Assembly: GCA_052116865.1 (NCBI GenBank)
Contig: JBQKKG010000004.1
Span: 186,001-250,000 of the forward strand
Reading direction: 5' to 3'
DNA: 64,000 bases
Source of the DNA: CAUPWF01 sp963515125
GTDB taxonomy: Bacteria > Bacillota > Clostridia > Lachnospirales > Lachnospiraceae
The notes beneath the pieces were generated by a model. The model saw only the letters and a program-made list of their open reading frames with translations, did no database searches and was not told where the DNA came from. Shown piece after piece: positions 52,952-62,001 of the stretch. The position numbers and the translations under genes are program-made. Each line of letters starts with the position of its first letter. Position 1 is the first letter of the stretch.

Positions 52952-53602
52952 ATGAGATATTTGACATTTGCACTTGGAAAAGGGCGTTTAGCAAAGCAAA
53001 CATTAGAATTGTTAGAATTATTAGGAATCACATGTGAGGAAATGAAGGATACAGATTCTAGAAAACTCATTTTTGTAAATGAAGAATTAAAATTAAAATT
53101 TTTTCTTGCCAAGGGACCAGATGTCCCGACTTATGTAGAATATGGAGCGGCTGATATCGGAGTTGTTGGAAAAGATACCATTTTAGAAGAGGGGCGAAAA
53201 GTACATGAAGTTCTAGATTTGGGATTTGGAAAATGTAATATGTGTGTGTGTGGACCAGCAGAAGCGAAGGATAAGCTTCAACATCGGGAATTGATACGTG
53301 TGGCTACCAAATATCCTAAGATAGCAAAAGACTATTTTTATAACAAAAAACATCAGACAGTAGAGATTATTAAATTAAATGGTTCTATAGAGTTGGCGCC
53401 TATTGTAGGCCTATCAGAAGTGATAGTGGATATTGTGGAAACAGGATCTACCTTAAGGGAAAATGGTCTAGAAGTATTAGAAGAAGTGTGTCCATTGTCA
53501 GCTAGAATGATTGTGAATCCTGTTAGCATGCGCATGGAAAATGATAGAATAAAAAAACTACTGATTAATCTTCGAAGTTTGTTACAGGAGGATGCAGAAT
53601 GA
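52952..53602 (+). CDS. hisG: ATP phosphoribosyltransferase, short form
   Basis: 216 residues. TFALGKGRLAKQTLELLELLG start, FFLAKGPDVPTYVEYGAADIGVVGKDTILE, and the PRPP-binding motif VDIVETGSTLRENGLEV. It lacks the C-terminal regulatory domain of long HisG, hence its need for HisZ. First committed step of histidine synthesis. Overlaps hisD by four bases. Confidence 0.97.
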   Translation: MRYLTFALGKGRLAKQTLELLELLGITCEEMKDTDSRKLIFVNEELKLKFFLAKGPDVPTYVEYGAADIGVVGKDTILEEGRKVHEVLDLGFGKCNMCVCGPAEAKDKLQHRELIRVATKYPKIAKDYFYNKKHQTVEIIKLNGSIELAPIVGLSEVIVDIVETGSTLRENGLEVLEEVCPLSARMIVNPVSMRMENDRIKKLLINLRSLLQEDAE

Positions 53603-54894
53603 GAATTCAAAAGCTAACCCAAGAAACTAGAAAGAATTTACTAGAGGATTTATTAAAAAGAAGTCCCAATCAATATGAACAATATGAAGCGGTTGTAAAA
53701 GAAATTTTAAGAGATGTCAAAGAGCAAAAGGATGAAGCTGTATTCAGATATACCAAAGCATTTGATGGGGCTAAGATTGATGAGAACAGTATATTAGTTA
53801 CTGAAGAAGAGAAAAAAGAAGCTTACGAGCACGTGGATAGTACTTTGCTGGAAGTTATGAGAAAGGCAATGAAAAAGATTGAATCATACCATATAAAGCA
53901 GATGCAATACAGTTGGTTTGATAGCAACACGGATGGGACAATTCTTGGACAGAAGGTAACAGCATTGCAGAAGGTAGGTGTATATGTGCCGGGTGGAAAG
54001 GCAGTGTATCCATCATCTGTACTTATGAATATTATACCTGCGAAAGTAGCTGGCGTAGATGAAATAATTATGACGACACCACCAAATGAATATGGTAAAA
54101 TAAATGTAAATACCTTAGTGGCGGCATGTGAGGCGGGTGCTACCAAGATTTATAAAGTTGGGGGTGCGCAGGCAATTGGAGCCCTTGCATATGGTACCGA
54201 AAGTGTTCCTAAGGTAGATAAGATTGTTGGTCCTGGAAATATCTATGTTGCCCTAGCTAAGAAGGCCGTATATGGACATGTTAGTATTGATTCCATTGCT
54301 GGGCCAAGTGAAATATTAGTGATTGCAGATGAAACGGCAAATCCCAAGTTTGTCGCAGCTGACTTATTATCCCAGGCAGAACATGATGAGTTGGCTTCTG
54401 CCATTTTAGTGACAACGAGTGAAAAGTTAGCAGTTGAGGTATCGGAAGAGATTGAACGGTTTGTTACAGAACTTACACGTGCAGAAATTATAAAGAAGTC
54501 ATTGGACAATTATGGATACATTCTACTCGCAGATACGATGGAGGAAGCTATTCAAATTGCAAATGAGATTGCCTCAGAACATTTAGAAATTATGACTGCA
54601 AATCCATTTGATGTTATGACAAAGATACGCAATGCGGGAGCTATTTTTATTGGAGAGTATAGTAGTGAGCCGTTGGGAGACTATTTTGCAGGACCCAATC
54701 ATGTATTGCCCACAAATGGAACTGCAAAATTCTTCTCTCCCTTATCCGTTGACGATTTTATTAAAAAGTCCAGTATTATTTCTTACTCAAGAGAAGCGCT
54801 GGAGTCTATTCACAAGGATATCGAGAACTTTGCAAATGCAGAGCAATTAACTGCGCATGCAAATTCAATAAAAGTGAGATTTGACGATAGATAG
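53599..54894 (+). CDS. hisD: Histidinol dehydrogenase
   Basis: 431 residues, normal length. GVYVPGGKAVYPSSVLMNIIPAKVAGV, the signature region ending IDSIAGPSEILVIAD, LLSQAEHDELASA with the zinc ligands, ASEHLEIMT with the catalytic Glu-His pair, and GPNHVLPTNGTAKF. Two-step oxidation of histidinol to histidine. Sits between hisG and hisB. Confidence 0.97.
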   Translation: MRIQKLTQETRKNLLEDLLKRSPNQYEQYEAVVKEILRDVKEQKDEAVFRYTKAFDGAKIDENSILVTEEEKKEAYEHVDSTLLEVMRKAMKKIESYHIKQMQYSWFDSNTDGTILGQKVTALQKVGVYVPGGKAVYPSSVLMNIIPAKVAGVDEIIMTTPPNEYGKINVNTLVAACEAGATKIYKVGGAQAIGALAYGTESVPKVDKIVGPGNIYVALAKKAVYGHVSIDSIAGPSEILVIADETANPKFVAADLLSQAEHDELASAILVTTSEKLAVEVSEEIERFVTELTRAEIIKKSLDNYGYILLADTMEEAIQIANEIASEHLEIMTANPFDVMTKIRNAGAIFIGEYSSEPLGDYFAGPNHVLPTNGTAKFFSPLSVDDFIKKSSIISYSREALESIHKDIENFANAEQLTAHANSIKVRFDDR

Positions 54895-54902
54895 GAGCTT
54901 AT

Positions 54903-55493
54903 ATGGAAAAAAGAATTGCAAGTGTAAATAGAAAAACAAAAGAAACAGTCATAGATATTACATTAAACATAGATGGGATAGGGGAGACAGATATACATAC
55001 TGGTATTGGCTTCTTTGACCATATGTTAGATGGTTTTGCAAGACATGGGTTATTTGATTTAAAGGTAATCGTCGAGGGTGATTTGGATGTGGATTGTCAC
55101 CATACAATCGAAGATACCGGGATTGTCTTGGGTCAAGCTATTGCAATGGCCCTGGGATCTAAATGCGGAATTAAAAGGTATGGAAGTTTTATGTTACCTA
55201 TGGATGAAACATTAGTGTTAAGTGCCATTGATTTATCTGGGAGACCATTTCTAAATTACGATGCTTCTTTTTCTGTAGATAATATTGGTGATTTTTCTAC
55301 TGAGATGATAGGAGATTTCTTCTATGCAGTATCCTATAGTGCTGCTATGAATTTACATTTAAAAGTGTTAGATGGGGTCAATAATCATCATATAGCAGAG
55401 GCATTGTTTAAGGCCTTTGGAAAAGCACTTGATGAAGCGACAATGGAAGAACCAAGGATACATGGGGTGTGGTCAACAAAAGGCAGCCTATAG
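54903..55493 (+). CDS. hisB: Imidazoleglycerol-phosphate dehydratase
   Basis: 196 residues, monofunctional form. Metal-binding motifs HHTIEDTGI in DCHHTIEDTGIVLGQA and NNHHIAEALFKAFG, plus the start region GIGFFDHMLDGFARHGLFD. No fused histidinol-phosphate phosphatase domain. Nine bases follow hisD. Confidence 0.97.
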   Translation: MEKRIASVNRKTKETVIDITLNIDGIGETDIHTGIGFFDHMLDGFARHGLFDLKVIVEGDLDVDCHHTIEDTGIVLGQAIAMALGSKCGIKRYGSFMLPMDETLVLSAIDLSGRPFLNYDASFSVDNIGDFSTEMIGDFFYAVSYSAAMNLHLKVLDGVNNHHIAEALFKAFGKALDEATMEEPRIHGVWSTKGSL

Positions 55494-55514
55494 GTCCGAT
55501 AAAGGAGAACTAAA

Positions 55515-56798
55515 ATGAGTTATAAAAGAATTATTCCTTGCATTTTTATATACCAAGGAAAAGCGATCAAATGGTTTGACGATAAAGAAATCATAGCAAA
55601 TAGTGTGATTGATTTGGCTAAATATTATAGTGATCATGGTGCGGATGAGTTGATTATTTTTGATTTGTCAACATCTTCTGAAGAGCACGATGAAACGATT
55701 GACTTGATTAAGAAAATTAATCGTGTGATACGTATTCCTATGATTGTAGGTGGTAATATTAAACGCCAAGAAGATGTTAAAAAAATACTCTATGCAGGTG
55801 CAAAGCGAGCGATGCTTAACTTTTCAAAACAAACAGGCATGGATTTAATTGAAGATGCTGCAAAACGTTTTGGAAAAGAAAAAATTGCTGTTTCTCTCAA
55901 TGATTTTGATACCCTTTTTAAGCAACAGCATTTGATTGATGATTATAGTAGTGAAATCGTATTTATGCACCGCTTAGATTTAGATTCAGTCATGAATATT
56001 ACGGATATCCCTTGTGTTATTGTAACAGATACGATGGAAGAACCGGAATTATATAAAATATTAAAGTGTCCCGGTGTAAAGGGATTATCTGGTAAGTTTG
56101 TAAGTCAAAACGATATGGATTTCGTTAGCTTTAAGGAAAAATGCTCGAACGAAGATATCTGTATGACATCATTTGAAAGTATGATGGACTTTTCAGAATT
56201 CACACTAAATTCAGATGGATTATTACCTGTTGTTGTACAAGAATATAAGACAGGAGAAGTTTTAATGATGGCCTATATGAATGAAGAAGCCTTCGATCAG
56301 ACAATTAAAACTGGAAAAATGTCTTATTATAGTAGAAGTAGGAAATCACAATGGGTAAAGGGAGAGACTTCAGGAAATTATCAATACGTGAAATCCCTCA
56401 CAATTGATTGTGATAAAGATACGTTATTGGCAAAAGTGGATCAGGTAGGAGTAGCTTGCCATACAGGGAATCCAACTTGTTTCTTTCAACCACTAGTAGG
56501 AAGCGATTATGACGAAACAAATCCACTTCAAGTATTTGAAGCTGTGTATGAGACCATTTTAGATCGCAAGGTCAATCCAAAAGAGGGATCATACACGAAT
56601 TATCTGTTTGATAAAGGAATAGATAAAATCTTAAAAAAAGTTGGAGAAGAGTCCACTGAATTAATCATTGCGGCTAAGAATCCTAATACGGAAGAGATAA
56701 AATATGAAATGTCAGATTTCTTGTATCATGCAATGGTTCTCATGGTTGAACGTGGTGTGAAATGGGAAGATATTATTCACGAACTAGCAGATAGATAA
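55515..56798 (+). CDS. hisIE: HisF-like domain fused to HisIE (PR-AMP cyclohydrolase / PR-ATP pyrophosphatase)
   Basis: 427 residues in three parts. Residues 1 to ~205 align with HisF along IIPCI...GKAIKW, LAKYYSDHGADELIIFDLS and IPMIVGGNIKRQEDVKKILYAGAKRAMLNF. The two catalytic Asp of HisF are replaced: Phe11 where HisF has ACLD, and Asn129 where it has AIDAK. Residues ~215-325 are HisI (YYSRSRKSQWVKGETSGN, the Asp/Cys metal motif DCDKDTLLAKVDQVG and GVACHTGNPTCFF). Residues ~335-427 are HisE (KVGEESTELIIAAKN). HisI and HisE look active, while the HisF-like part looks inactive. Confidence 0.93.
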   Translation: MSYKRIIPCIFIYQGKAIKWFDDKEIIANSVIDLAKYYSDHGADELIIFDLSTSSEEHDETIDLIKKINRVIRIPMIVGGNIKRQEDVKKILYAGAKRAMLNFSKQTGMDLIEDAAKRFGKEKIAVSLNDFDTLFKQQHLIDDYSSEIVFMHRLDLDSVMNITDIPCVIVTDTMEEPELYKILKCPGVKGLSGKFVSQNDMDFVSFKEKCSNEDICMTSFESMMDFSEFTLNSDGLLPVVVQEYKTGEVLMMAYMNEEAFDQTIKTGKMSYYSRSRKSQWVKGETSGNYQYVKSLTIDCDKDTLLAKVDQVGVACHTGNPTCFFQPLVGSDYDETNPLQVFEAVYETILDRKVNPKEGSYTNYLFDKGIDKILKKVGEESTELIIAAKNPNTEEIKYEMSDFLYHAMVLMVERGVKWEDIIHELADR

Positions 56799-56824
56799 TT
56801 TTATGTATGTATTCTAAAAATATA

Positions 56825-56864
56825 AAAAAGACATATATTGCTAATAACAATGTATGTCTTTTTT
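56825..56864 (+). terminator. Terminator of the histidine operon
   Basis: AAAAAGACATATATTG pairs with CAATGTATGTCTTTTT, one wobble, seven-base loop, T tail. Confidence 0.85.
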
Positions 56865-56893
56865 AGTACATAAATGTAGTAGGAGCTGGTTTG

Positions 56894-57208
56894 ATGAATG
56901 AATCTGAAAAAAGAAGAAAGGAACTATTAGAAAATACAAGAAATTTGTACAGTGATCGAAGATCACCGCCAGCCATTCACCCACGTTATAGTAATGCTTA
57001 TCATTCCATATATCCGGATTTGGATGAAAACGAAATAGAGCGTTCGACCATTTTATTTCGAATTGTAATAAGCTTGCTATTATTCTTATGTTTTGTAACA
57101 ATGGATTACAATAGTTTATCGTTTAAGAAGGTTGATTGTGCTCATATCAGTCAAGAAATCAAGTATCAGAGCGATTTTCTTGACATGGATGCTCTAAATT
57201 TGTTATAA
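56894..57208 (+). CDS. Single-helix membrane protein of unknown function
   Basis: 104 residues from ATG 56894 with AGGAG upstream. A charged N-terminus (SEKRRKELLENTRNLYSDRR) with PPAIHPRYSNAYHSIYP, then one membrane helix (ILFRIVISLLLFLCFVTM) near residue 60 and a short outside tail. No family recognised. It has no gene partner; a terminator-like hairpin follows. The promoter of the next gene overlaps its last codons. Confidence 0.62.
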   Translation: MNESEKRRKELLENTRNLYSDRRSPPAIHPRYSNAYHSIYPDLDENEIERSTILFRIVISLLLFLCFVTMDYNSLSFKKVDCAHISQEIKYQSDFLDMDALNLL

Positions 57209-57209
57209 T
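57180..57209 (+). promoter_or_regulatory. Promoter of the RmlD-like gene
   Basis: TTGACA (57180-57185), 18-base spacer, TATAAT (57204-57209), both perfect boxes. The -10 contains the TAA stop of the upstream gene. Confidence 0.78.
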
Positions 57210-57223
57210 TTGATCGATGAAAG

Positions 57224-57247
57224 TAGCGTTGGTTTATATCAACGCTA
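57224..57247 (+). terminator. Leader hairpin before the RmlD-like gene
   Basis: TAGCGTTG / CAACGCTA, eight base pairs, eight-base loop, followed by TTTGTATG. It can end the upstream transcript, but it also lies at the start of the RNA made from the promoter at 57180-57209, so it may act as an attenuator or a 5' stabiliser. Confidence 0.5.
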
Positions 57248-57275
57248 TTTGTATGTAATTTTAGGAGGTAGAAAA

Positions 57276-58148
57276 ATGGATTATCAGTTAAAAGTTTGGA
57301 TTGCAGGAGCAAATGGCCAAATTGGTACTGCTATAAATCAAGTGGTGGACCCTTTGGAAGTAGAACTGTTTAATACGGATAAAGATGAATTAGATGTGAC
57401 TCAAATTGATGAAGTACTAAGTTTTGGGGAAGTGAATAGACCAGATGTTATTGTTAATTGTGCAGGCATTACAGATACTACAGTATGCGAACACAACCCG
57501 GAGTTGGCATTTAAAGTCAATGCACTAGGTGCACGTAATCTAAGTATCGTTGCAAGAAAAATTGGTGCAAAAATTGTACAAATATCTACAGATGATGTAT
57601 TTGATGGGAAGAGTTGTTCGCCTTACTGTGAATTTGATGACACGAATCCCCTCACTGTTTATGGACGTTCCAAAAGAGCGGGTGAGAACTATGTAAAAGA
57701 ATTTACACATAAGCATTTTGTAATTCGAAGTAATTGGGTATATGGTAATGGCATGAATTTTGTGAATACCATTTTAGAACAATCTAAATGTTCAGATATC
57801 ATATCAGTTGCGTCGGATCAATTTGGTTCACCAACAAGCGCTAAAGACTTAGCAAAACTTATCCTTCATTTAATGAAAACAAATGAATATGGGATGTATC
57901 ATGCGACAGCTAATGGAATTTGTAGTCGCTTTGATTTTGCGAAAGAAATTCTAAGGTTAGCAAGAAAAGACATAGAACTGAAAGAAGTAACTACAGAAGA
58001 ATCGGAGTTTTCAAGTGTAAGGCCAGCATATGCGGTATTAGATAATTTTATTTTAAGAATTATTAATGTATATGATATGCCTGATTGGAAAGTCTCTTTA
58101 GAGGAATTTATGAAAGAAAAGAATACAGGGGGAGATGTGAATGAATAA
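57276..58148 (+). CDS. RmlD-like NAD(P)-dependent sugar-nucleotide reductase
   Basis: 290 residues from ATG 57276, after AGGAGGT. Extended SDR: WIAGANGQIGTAINQ at the nucleotide site, NCAGITDTTVCEHNPELAFKVNALGARNLS, STDDVFDG and the active-site YGRSKRAGENYV, then RSNWVYG. This matches dTDP-4-dehydrorhamnose reductase. No other rml or glycan gene is near, and the usual VDxAE motif reads TDTTVCE, so the true substrate is uncertain. Overlaps the next gene by eight bases. Confidence 0.88.
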   Translation: MDYQLKVWIAGANGQIGTAINQVVDPLEVELFNTDKDELDVTQIDEVLSFGEVNRPDVIVNCAGITDTTVCEHNPELAFKVNALGARNLSIVARKIGAKIVQISTDDVFDGKSCSPYCEFDDTNPLTVYGRSKRAGENYVKEFTHKHFVIRSNWVYGNGMNFVNTILEQSKCSDIISVASDQFGSPTSAKDLAKLILHLMKTNEYGMYHATANGICSRFDFAKEILRLARKDIELKEVTTEESEFSSVRPAYAVLDNFILRIINVYDMPDWKVSLEEFMKEKNTGGDVNE

Positions 58149-59433
58149 ACACTCAAAAAAAAGAAAAGTAGGTCTTACAACTCGCATATTCATTGCACTC
58201 ATTATTGGAGCAATCGTAGGAATCATAATCCATTATTTTGTTCCATCAGGTTATATAAGAGATGATATAATAGTAAATGGTATATTTCAAGTAGTTGGAC
58301 AAGGATTTATTAGATTGATGCAAATGTTAGTAGCGCCATTAGTTTTGTGTTCCTTGGTATGTGGAAGTATGTCCATTGGTGATACAAAAAAACTTGGACA
58401 AGTTGGGGTACGTACATTATTATTCTATTTAGCAACCACTGCGATTGCAATAACAGTTGCACTAAGTGTTGCAAATGTTATTAATCCTGGAATTGGTCTT
58501 GATATTAGCTCTATTCAGGCAACTTCGGATGTAACTGCCGTAGAGGCAACTAGTCTTACAGATACATTATTGAATATCATTCCTAAGAACCCATTTAACT
58601 CTCTTGCGGAAGGCAATATGCTTCAAATTATTGTGTTTGCATTGATTATAGGTATCATCTTAGCAAAGCTCGGTGATCGCGTAGAGACTGTTGCTAATTT
58701 CTTTAGCCAATTCAACGATATTATGATGGAAATGACAATGCTTGTCATGAAAATTGCTCCAATTGGAGTTTTCTGTTTGATTTCAAAAACTTTTGCAGGG
58801 ATTGGTTTTGATGCATTTTTGCCAATGTTAAAGTACATGGGTGGAGTATTAATTGCTTTAGCCATACAATGCTTTATTGTCTATCTTGGATTACTAAAGG
58901 TTTTTACCGGGTTGAATCCAGTTATATTTATTAAGAATTTCTTTCCGGTCATGGCATTTGCTTTCTCAACAGCAACTTCTAATGCAACGATTCCATTATC
59001 AATTGATACATTGGCAAAAAAAATGGGTGTATCTAAAAAGATTTCATCTTTTACAATACCTCTGGGAGCAACCATCAATATGGATGGGACTGCGATAATG
59101 CAAGGTGTAGCAGTTGTATTTGTTGCACAAGCATTTGGTATCCAGCTAGACATTGTAGATTACTTAACGGTAATAGGAACAGCGACCCTTGCTTCTATCG
59201 GTACAGCGGGAGTACCAGGTGTAGGACTTATTACATTGACAATGGTATTTAATTCTATTGGACTTCCTGTTGAGGGTATCGCATTGATTATGGGCATTGA
59301 TCGTATCCTAGATATGACAAGGACAGCCGTGAATATTACTGGTGATGCAGTATGTACTACTATAGTAGCACACCAAAATAAAGCAGTAGATAGAGACGTT
59401 TTTGAAGCTTCTCGCATAGTAAATAAAGGTTAG
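58141..59433 (+). CDS. Dicarboxylate/amino acid:cation symporter (GltP/GltT type)
   Basis: 430 residues, about eight helices and two re-entrant hairpins. DAACS motifs: FAFSTATSNATIPLSIDTL (serine-rich hairpin), IPLGATINMDGTAIMQGVAVVF and GTAGVPGVGLITLTMVF, then DRILDMTRTAVNITGDAVCTTIVA. It imports glutamate, aspartate or C4-dicarboxylates with sodium or protons; the ligand is not decidable here. Translationally coupled to the RmlD-like gene. Confidence 0.94.
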   Translation: MNKHSKKRKVGLTTRIFIALIIGAIVGIIIHYFVPSGYIRDDIIVNGIFQVVGQGFIRLMQMLVAPLVLCSLVCGSMSIGDTKKLGQVGVRTLLFYLATTAIAITVALSVANVINPGIGLDISSIQATSDVTAVEATSLTDTLLNIIPKNPFNSLAEGNMLQIIVFALIIGIILAKLGDRVETVANFFSQFNDIMMEMTMLVMKIAPIGVFCLISKTFAGIGFDAFLPMLKYMGGVLIALAIQCFIVYLGLLKVFTGLNPVIFIKNFFPVMAFAFSTATSNATIPLSIDTLAKKMGVSKKISSFTIPLGATINMDGTAIMQGVAVVFVAQAFGIQLDIVDYLTVIGTATLASIGTAGVPGVGLITLTMVFNSIGLPVEGIALIMGIDRILDMTRTAVNITGDAVCTTIVAHQNKAVDRDVFEASRIVNKG

Positions 59434-59444
59434 AAAGGAAAAAT

Positions 59445-61310
59445 ATGAGAAAATTAGCATTATCAGATGATGTTTTAATGGAAATAGATAAACCGGCACG
59501 TTATATAGGCAATGAAGTGAATTCTGTCATGAAAAACACAGAAAAGATAGATATTCGATTTGCAATGTGTTTTCCAGATGTATATGAAATAGGAATGTCA
59601 CATTTGGGCATACAGATATTATACGATATGTTCAATAGAAGAGAGGATATCTGGTGTGAACGGGTATATTCTCCTTGGACAGATTTAGATAGAATCATGA
59701 GGGAACAAAACATCCCATTGTTCGCTTTGGAATCACAAGATCCAATTCGAACATTTGACTTTCTGGGAATTACCATCCAATATGAGATGTGTTATACAAA
59801 CATATTGCAGATTCTTGATTTGAGTCAAATTCCATTAAAAGCGAAAGAGCGTAGTGAACAAGACCCAATAGTAATTGGTGGTGGTCCTTGTACCTATAAT
59901 CCGGAGCCGTTGGCTGAATTTTTTGATATTTTTTATATTGGAGAAGGAGAAACGGTCTATTACGAACTTATGGATGTCTATAAAGCGCACAAAAAAAGTG
60001 GAGGCACAAGAACAGAATTTTTAGAAAAGGCTGCAGAAATTGAAGGTCTTTATGTACCACAATTTTATGAAGTGATTTATCATGAAGATGGAACGATTGC
60101 AAAGTTTCAAGCAATAAATTCACATGCAAAGAATAAAATTCAAAAGCAAATGGTCGTAAATGTGACGGATACTTATTATCCTGAGACACCAGTGGTTCCT
60201 TTTATAAAAGTGACTCAGGATCGAGTAGTTCTTGAGATTCAACGTGGATGCATACGAGGGTGCCGTTTTTGTCAAGCAGGTATGGTGTATCGTCCAACGA
60301 GGGAACGAAATCTAGAGATGCTAAAAGACTATGCTGTTAAAATGTTAAAAAGTACAGGGCATGAAGAAATCTCTTTAAGCTCTTTAAGTTCTAGTGACTA
60401 TTCTGAGTTAGAAGGACTAGTTAAGTTTCTAATTAAGGAGTTTAAAGGAGATGGAATTAATATATCTTTACCGTCTCTAAGAATTGATGCGTTTTCTCTC
60501 GATGTGATGAGTAAAGTACAAGATATACGTAAAAGTAGCCTTACTTTTGCACCGGAGGCTGGTTCACAGAGATTAAGAAATGTTATTAATAAAGGACTAA
60601 CTGAGGAAGTGATTCTAGAAGGAGCTGGGCAAGCCTTTGAGGGTGGTTGGACAAAGGTAAAACTATACTTTATGCTTGGACTTCCATCTGAAACGGAAGA
60701 AGATATGAAGGAAATTGCCCACTTGGCAGAAAAAGTTGCAAGACGGTATTATGAAATTCCAAAAGAGCAACGAACTGGAAAGTGCCAAATTACATCAAGT
60801 ACTTCTTTTTTCATTCCCAAACCATTTACACCATTTCAATGGGCAACAATGTGTAAAAAAGAGGACTATATCCATAAGGCATATGTAGTTAATCAAGAGA
60901 TGAAGGCTCAATTGAATCGAAAAAGTTTGAAATATAACTGGCACGAGGCAGATGTCACCGTATTAGAAGGTGTATTTGCTAGAGGTGATAGGAAGACGGG
61001 CGCCGTAATAGAAGAGGCTTATAGATTAGGAGCACTGTTTGATTCTTGGACAGAATGTTTCCAGAATGATATCTGGATGCAGGCATTTGAGAAGACAGGG
61101 ATAGATATTGCATTTTATAATCTGAGACAACGAGAGCTAGATGAAATATTTCCTTGGGATTTTATTGACATTGGCGTTACCAAGGATTTCTTGAAACGTG
61201 AATGGAAACAAGCACTAGAAGGGATTGTTACACCGAATTGCCGCATGAGTTGTTCGGGATGTGGCGTCGCTAAGTTTAAAGGAGGTGTTTGTATTGAAAG
61301 TAAGAATTAA
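59445..61310 (+). CDS. TIGR03960-family B12-binding-like radical SAM protein
   Basis: 621 residues. The N-terminus has a B12-binding-like fold (MCFPDVYEIGMSHLGIQILYDMFN) and a second signature IVIGGGPCTYNPEPLAEFFDIFYIGEGE. The radical SAM core triad is RGCIRGCRFCQAGMVYRPTRERN near residue 272. A C-terminal cluster, CRMSCSGCGVAKFKGG, carries extra cysteines. The natural role is unknown. The gene pair with the next protein is conserved across Firmicutes, usually just before rng. Confidence 0.94.
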   Translation: MRKLALSDDVLMEIDKPARYIGNEVNSVMKNTEKIDIRFAMCFPDVYEIGMSHLGIQILYDMFNRREDIWCERVYSPWTDLDRIMREQNIPLFALESQDPIRTFDFLGITIQYEMCYTNILQILDLSQIPLKAKERSEQDPIVIGGGPCTYNPEPLAEFFDIFYIGEGETVYYELMDVYKAHKKSGGTRTEFLEKAAEIEGLYVPQFYEVIYHEDGTIAKFQAINSHAKNKIQKQMVVNVTDTYYPETPVVPFIKVTQDRVVLEIQRGCIRGCRFCQAGMVYRPTRERNLEMLKDYAVKMLKSTGHEEISLSSLSSSDYSELEGLVKFLIKEFKGDGINISLPSLRIDAFSLDVMSKVQDIRKSSLTFAPEAGSQRLRNVINKGLTEEVILEGAGQAFEGGWTKVKLYFMLGLPSETEEDMKEIAHLAEKVARRYYEIPKEQRTGKCQITSSTSFFIPKPFTPFQWATMCKKEDYIHKAYVVNQEMKAQLNRKSLKYNWHEADVTVLEGVFARGDRKTGAVIEEAYRLGALFDSWTECFQNDIWMQAFEKTGIDIAFYNLRQRELDEIFPWDFIDIGVTKDFLKREWKQALEGIVTPNCRMSCSGCGVAKFKGGVCIESKN

Positions 61311-62001
61311 ATTTTGCAAGTATGGTGTCATGAAATTTATTGGTCATCTAGATATTATGCGTTATTTTCAAAAAGCGATGAGACGAGCTGGGATTCCGAT
61401 TGCTTTTACAAGTGGATATAGTCCCCATATGATTATGTCATTTGCCAATCCGCTTGGAGTAGGCCTTACAAGTGAGGCTGAATACTTTGATATTGAGCTA
61501 AAAGAACCAATGGATTCCAAACAGGCAGTAAGACGGTTGAATGCAGTTATGGTGGAAGGAATTAAAATTATTAATTTTGTTGAAATCGATGATGATAAGA
61601 AAAAGACAGGGATGTCAATTGTTGCTGCGGCAGACTACTTATCTACAGAAATAAATGGAGTTTTCCCAATAGATTGGGAAAAATATGTCATCTCCTTTAT
61701 GAAACAGTCAACGATAACGATACTGAAAAAGACAAAAAAGAGTGAACGAGATGTTGATATTCGACCGATGATTTATGATATGGAAGTACGTGAAGAATGT
61801 TTGTTTCTGCGTTTGGCAACAGGGAGTGTAGAAAATTTAAAACCGGAACTTGTCATGCAAGCTTTTTCTAATTATCTAGGAGTTGATTTAGAACGCGTAC
61901 GCTTTACACATCATAGATTGGAGGTGTTCGCAAATATTGGAACAGAGCAAAGCAAGGAGTTTGTTTCATTAGAATCATTAGGAAGACCGGTAATACTATG
62001 A
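61294..62001 (+). CDS. TIGR03936/DUF2344 radical SAM-associated protein
   Basis: 235 residues from TTG 61294, eight bases after AAAGGAGG; upstream GTG 61285 lies in that site. DUF2344 begins VRIKFCKYGVMKFIGHLDIMRYFQKAMRRAGIPIAFTSGYSPHMIMSFANPLGVGLTSEAEYFDIEL. It is found fused or adjacent to the TIGR03960 protein, which it overlaps by 17 bases. Partner of unknown function. Confidence 0.92.
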   Translation: MKVRIKFCKYGVMKFIGHLDIMRYFQKAMRRAGIPIAFTSGYSPHMIMSFANPLGVGLTSEAEYFDIELKEPMDSKQAVRRLNAVMVEGIKIINFVEIDDDKKKTGMSIVAAADYLSTEINGVFPIDWEKYVISFMKQSTITILKKTKKSERDVDIRPMIYDMEVREECLFLRLATGSVENLKPELVMQAFSNYLGVDLERVRFTHHRLEVFANIGTEQSKEFVSLESLGRPVIL

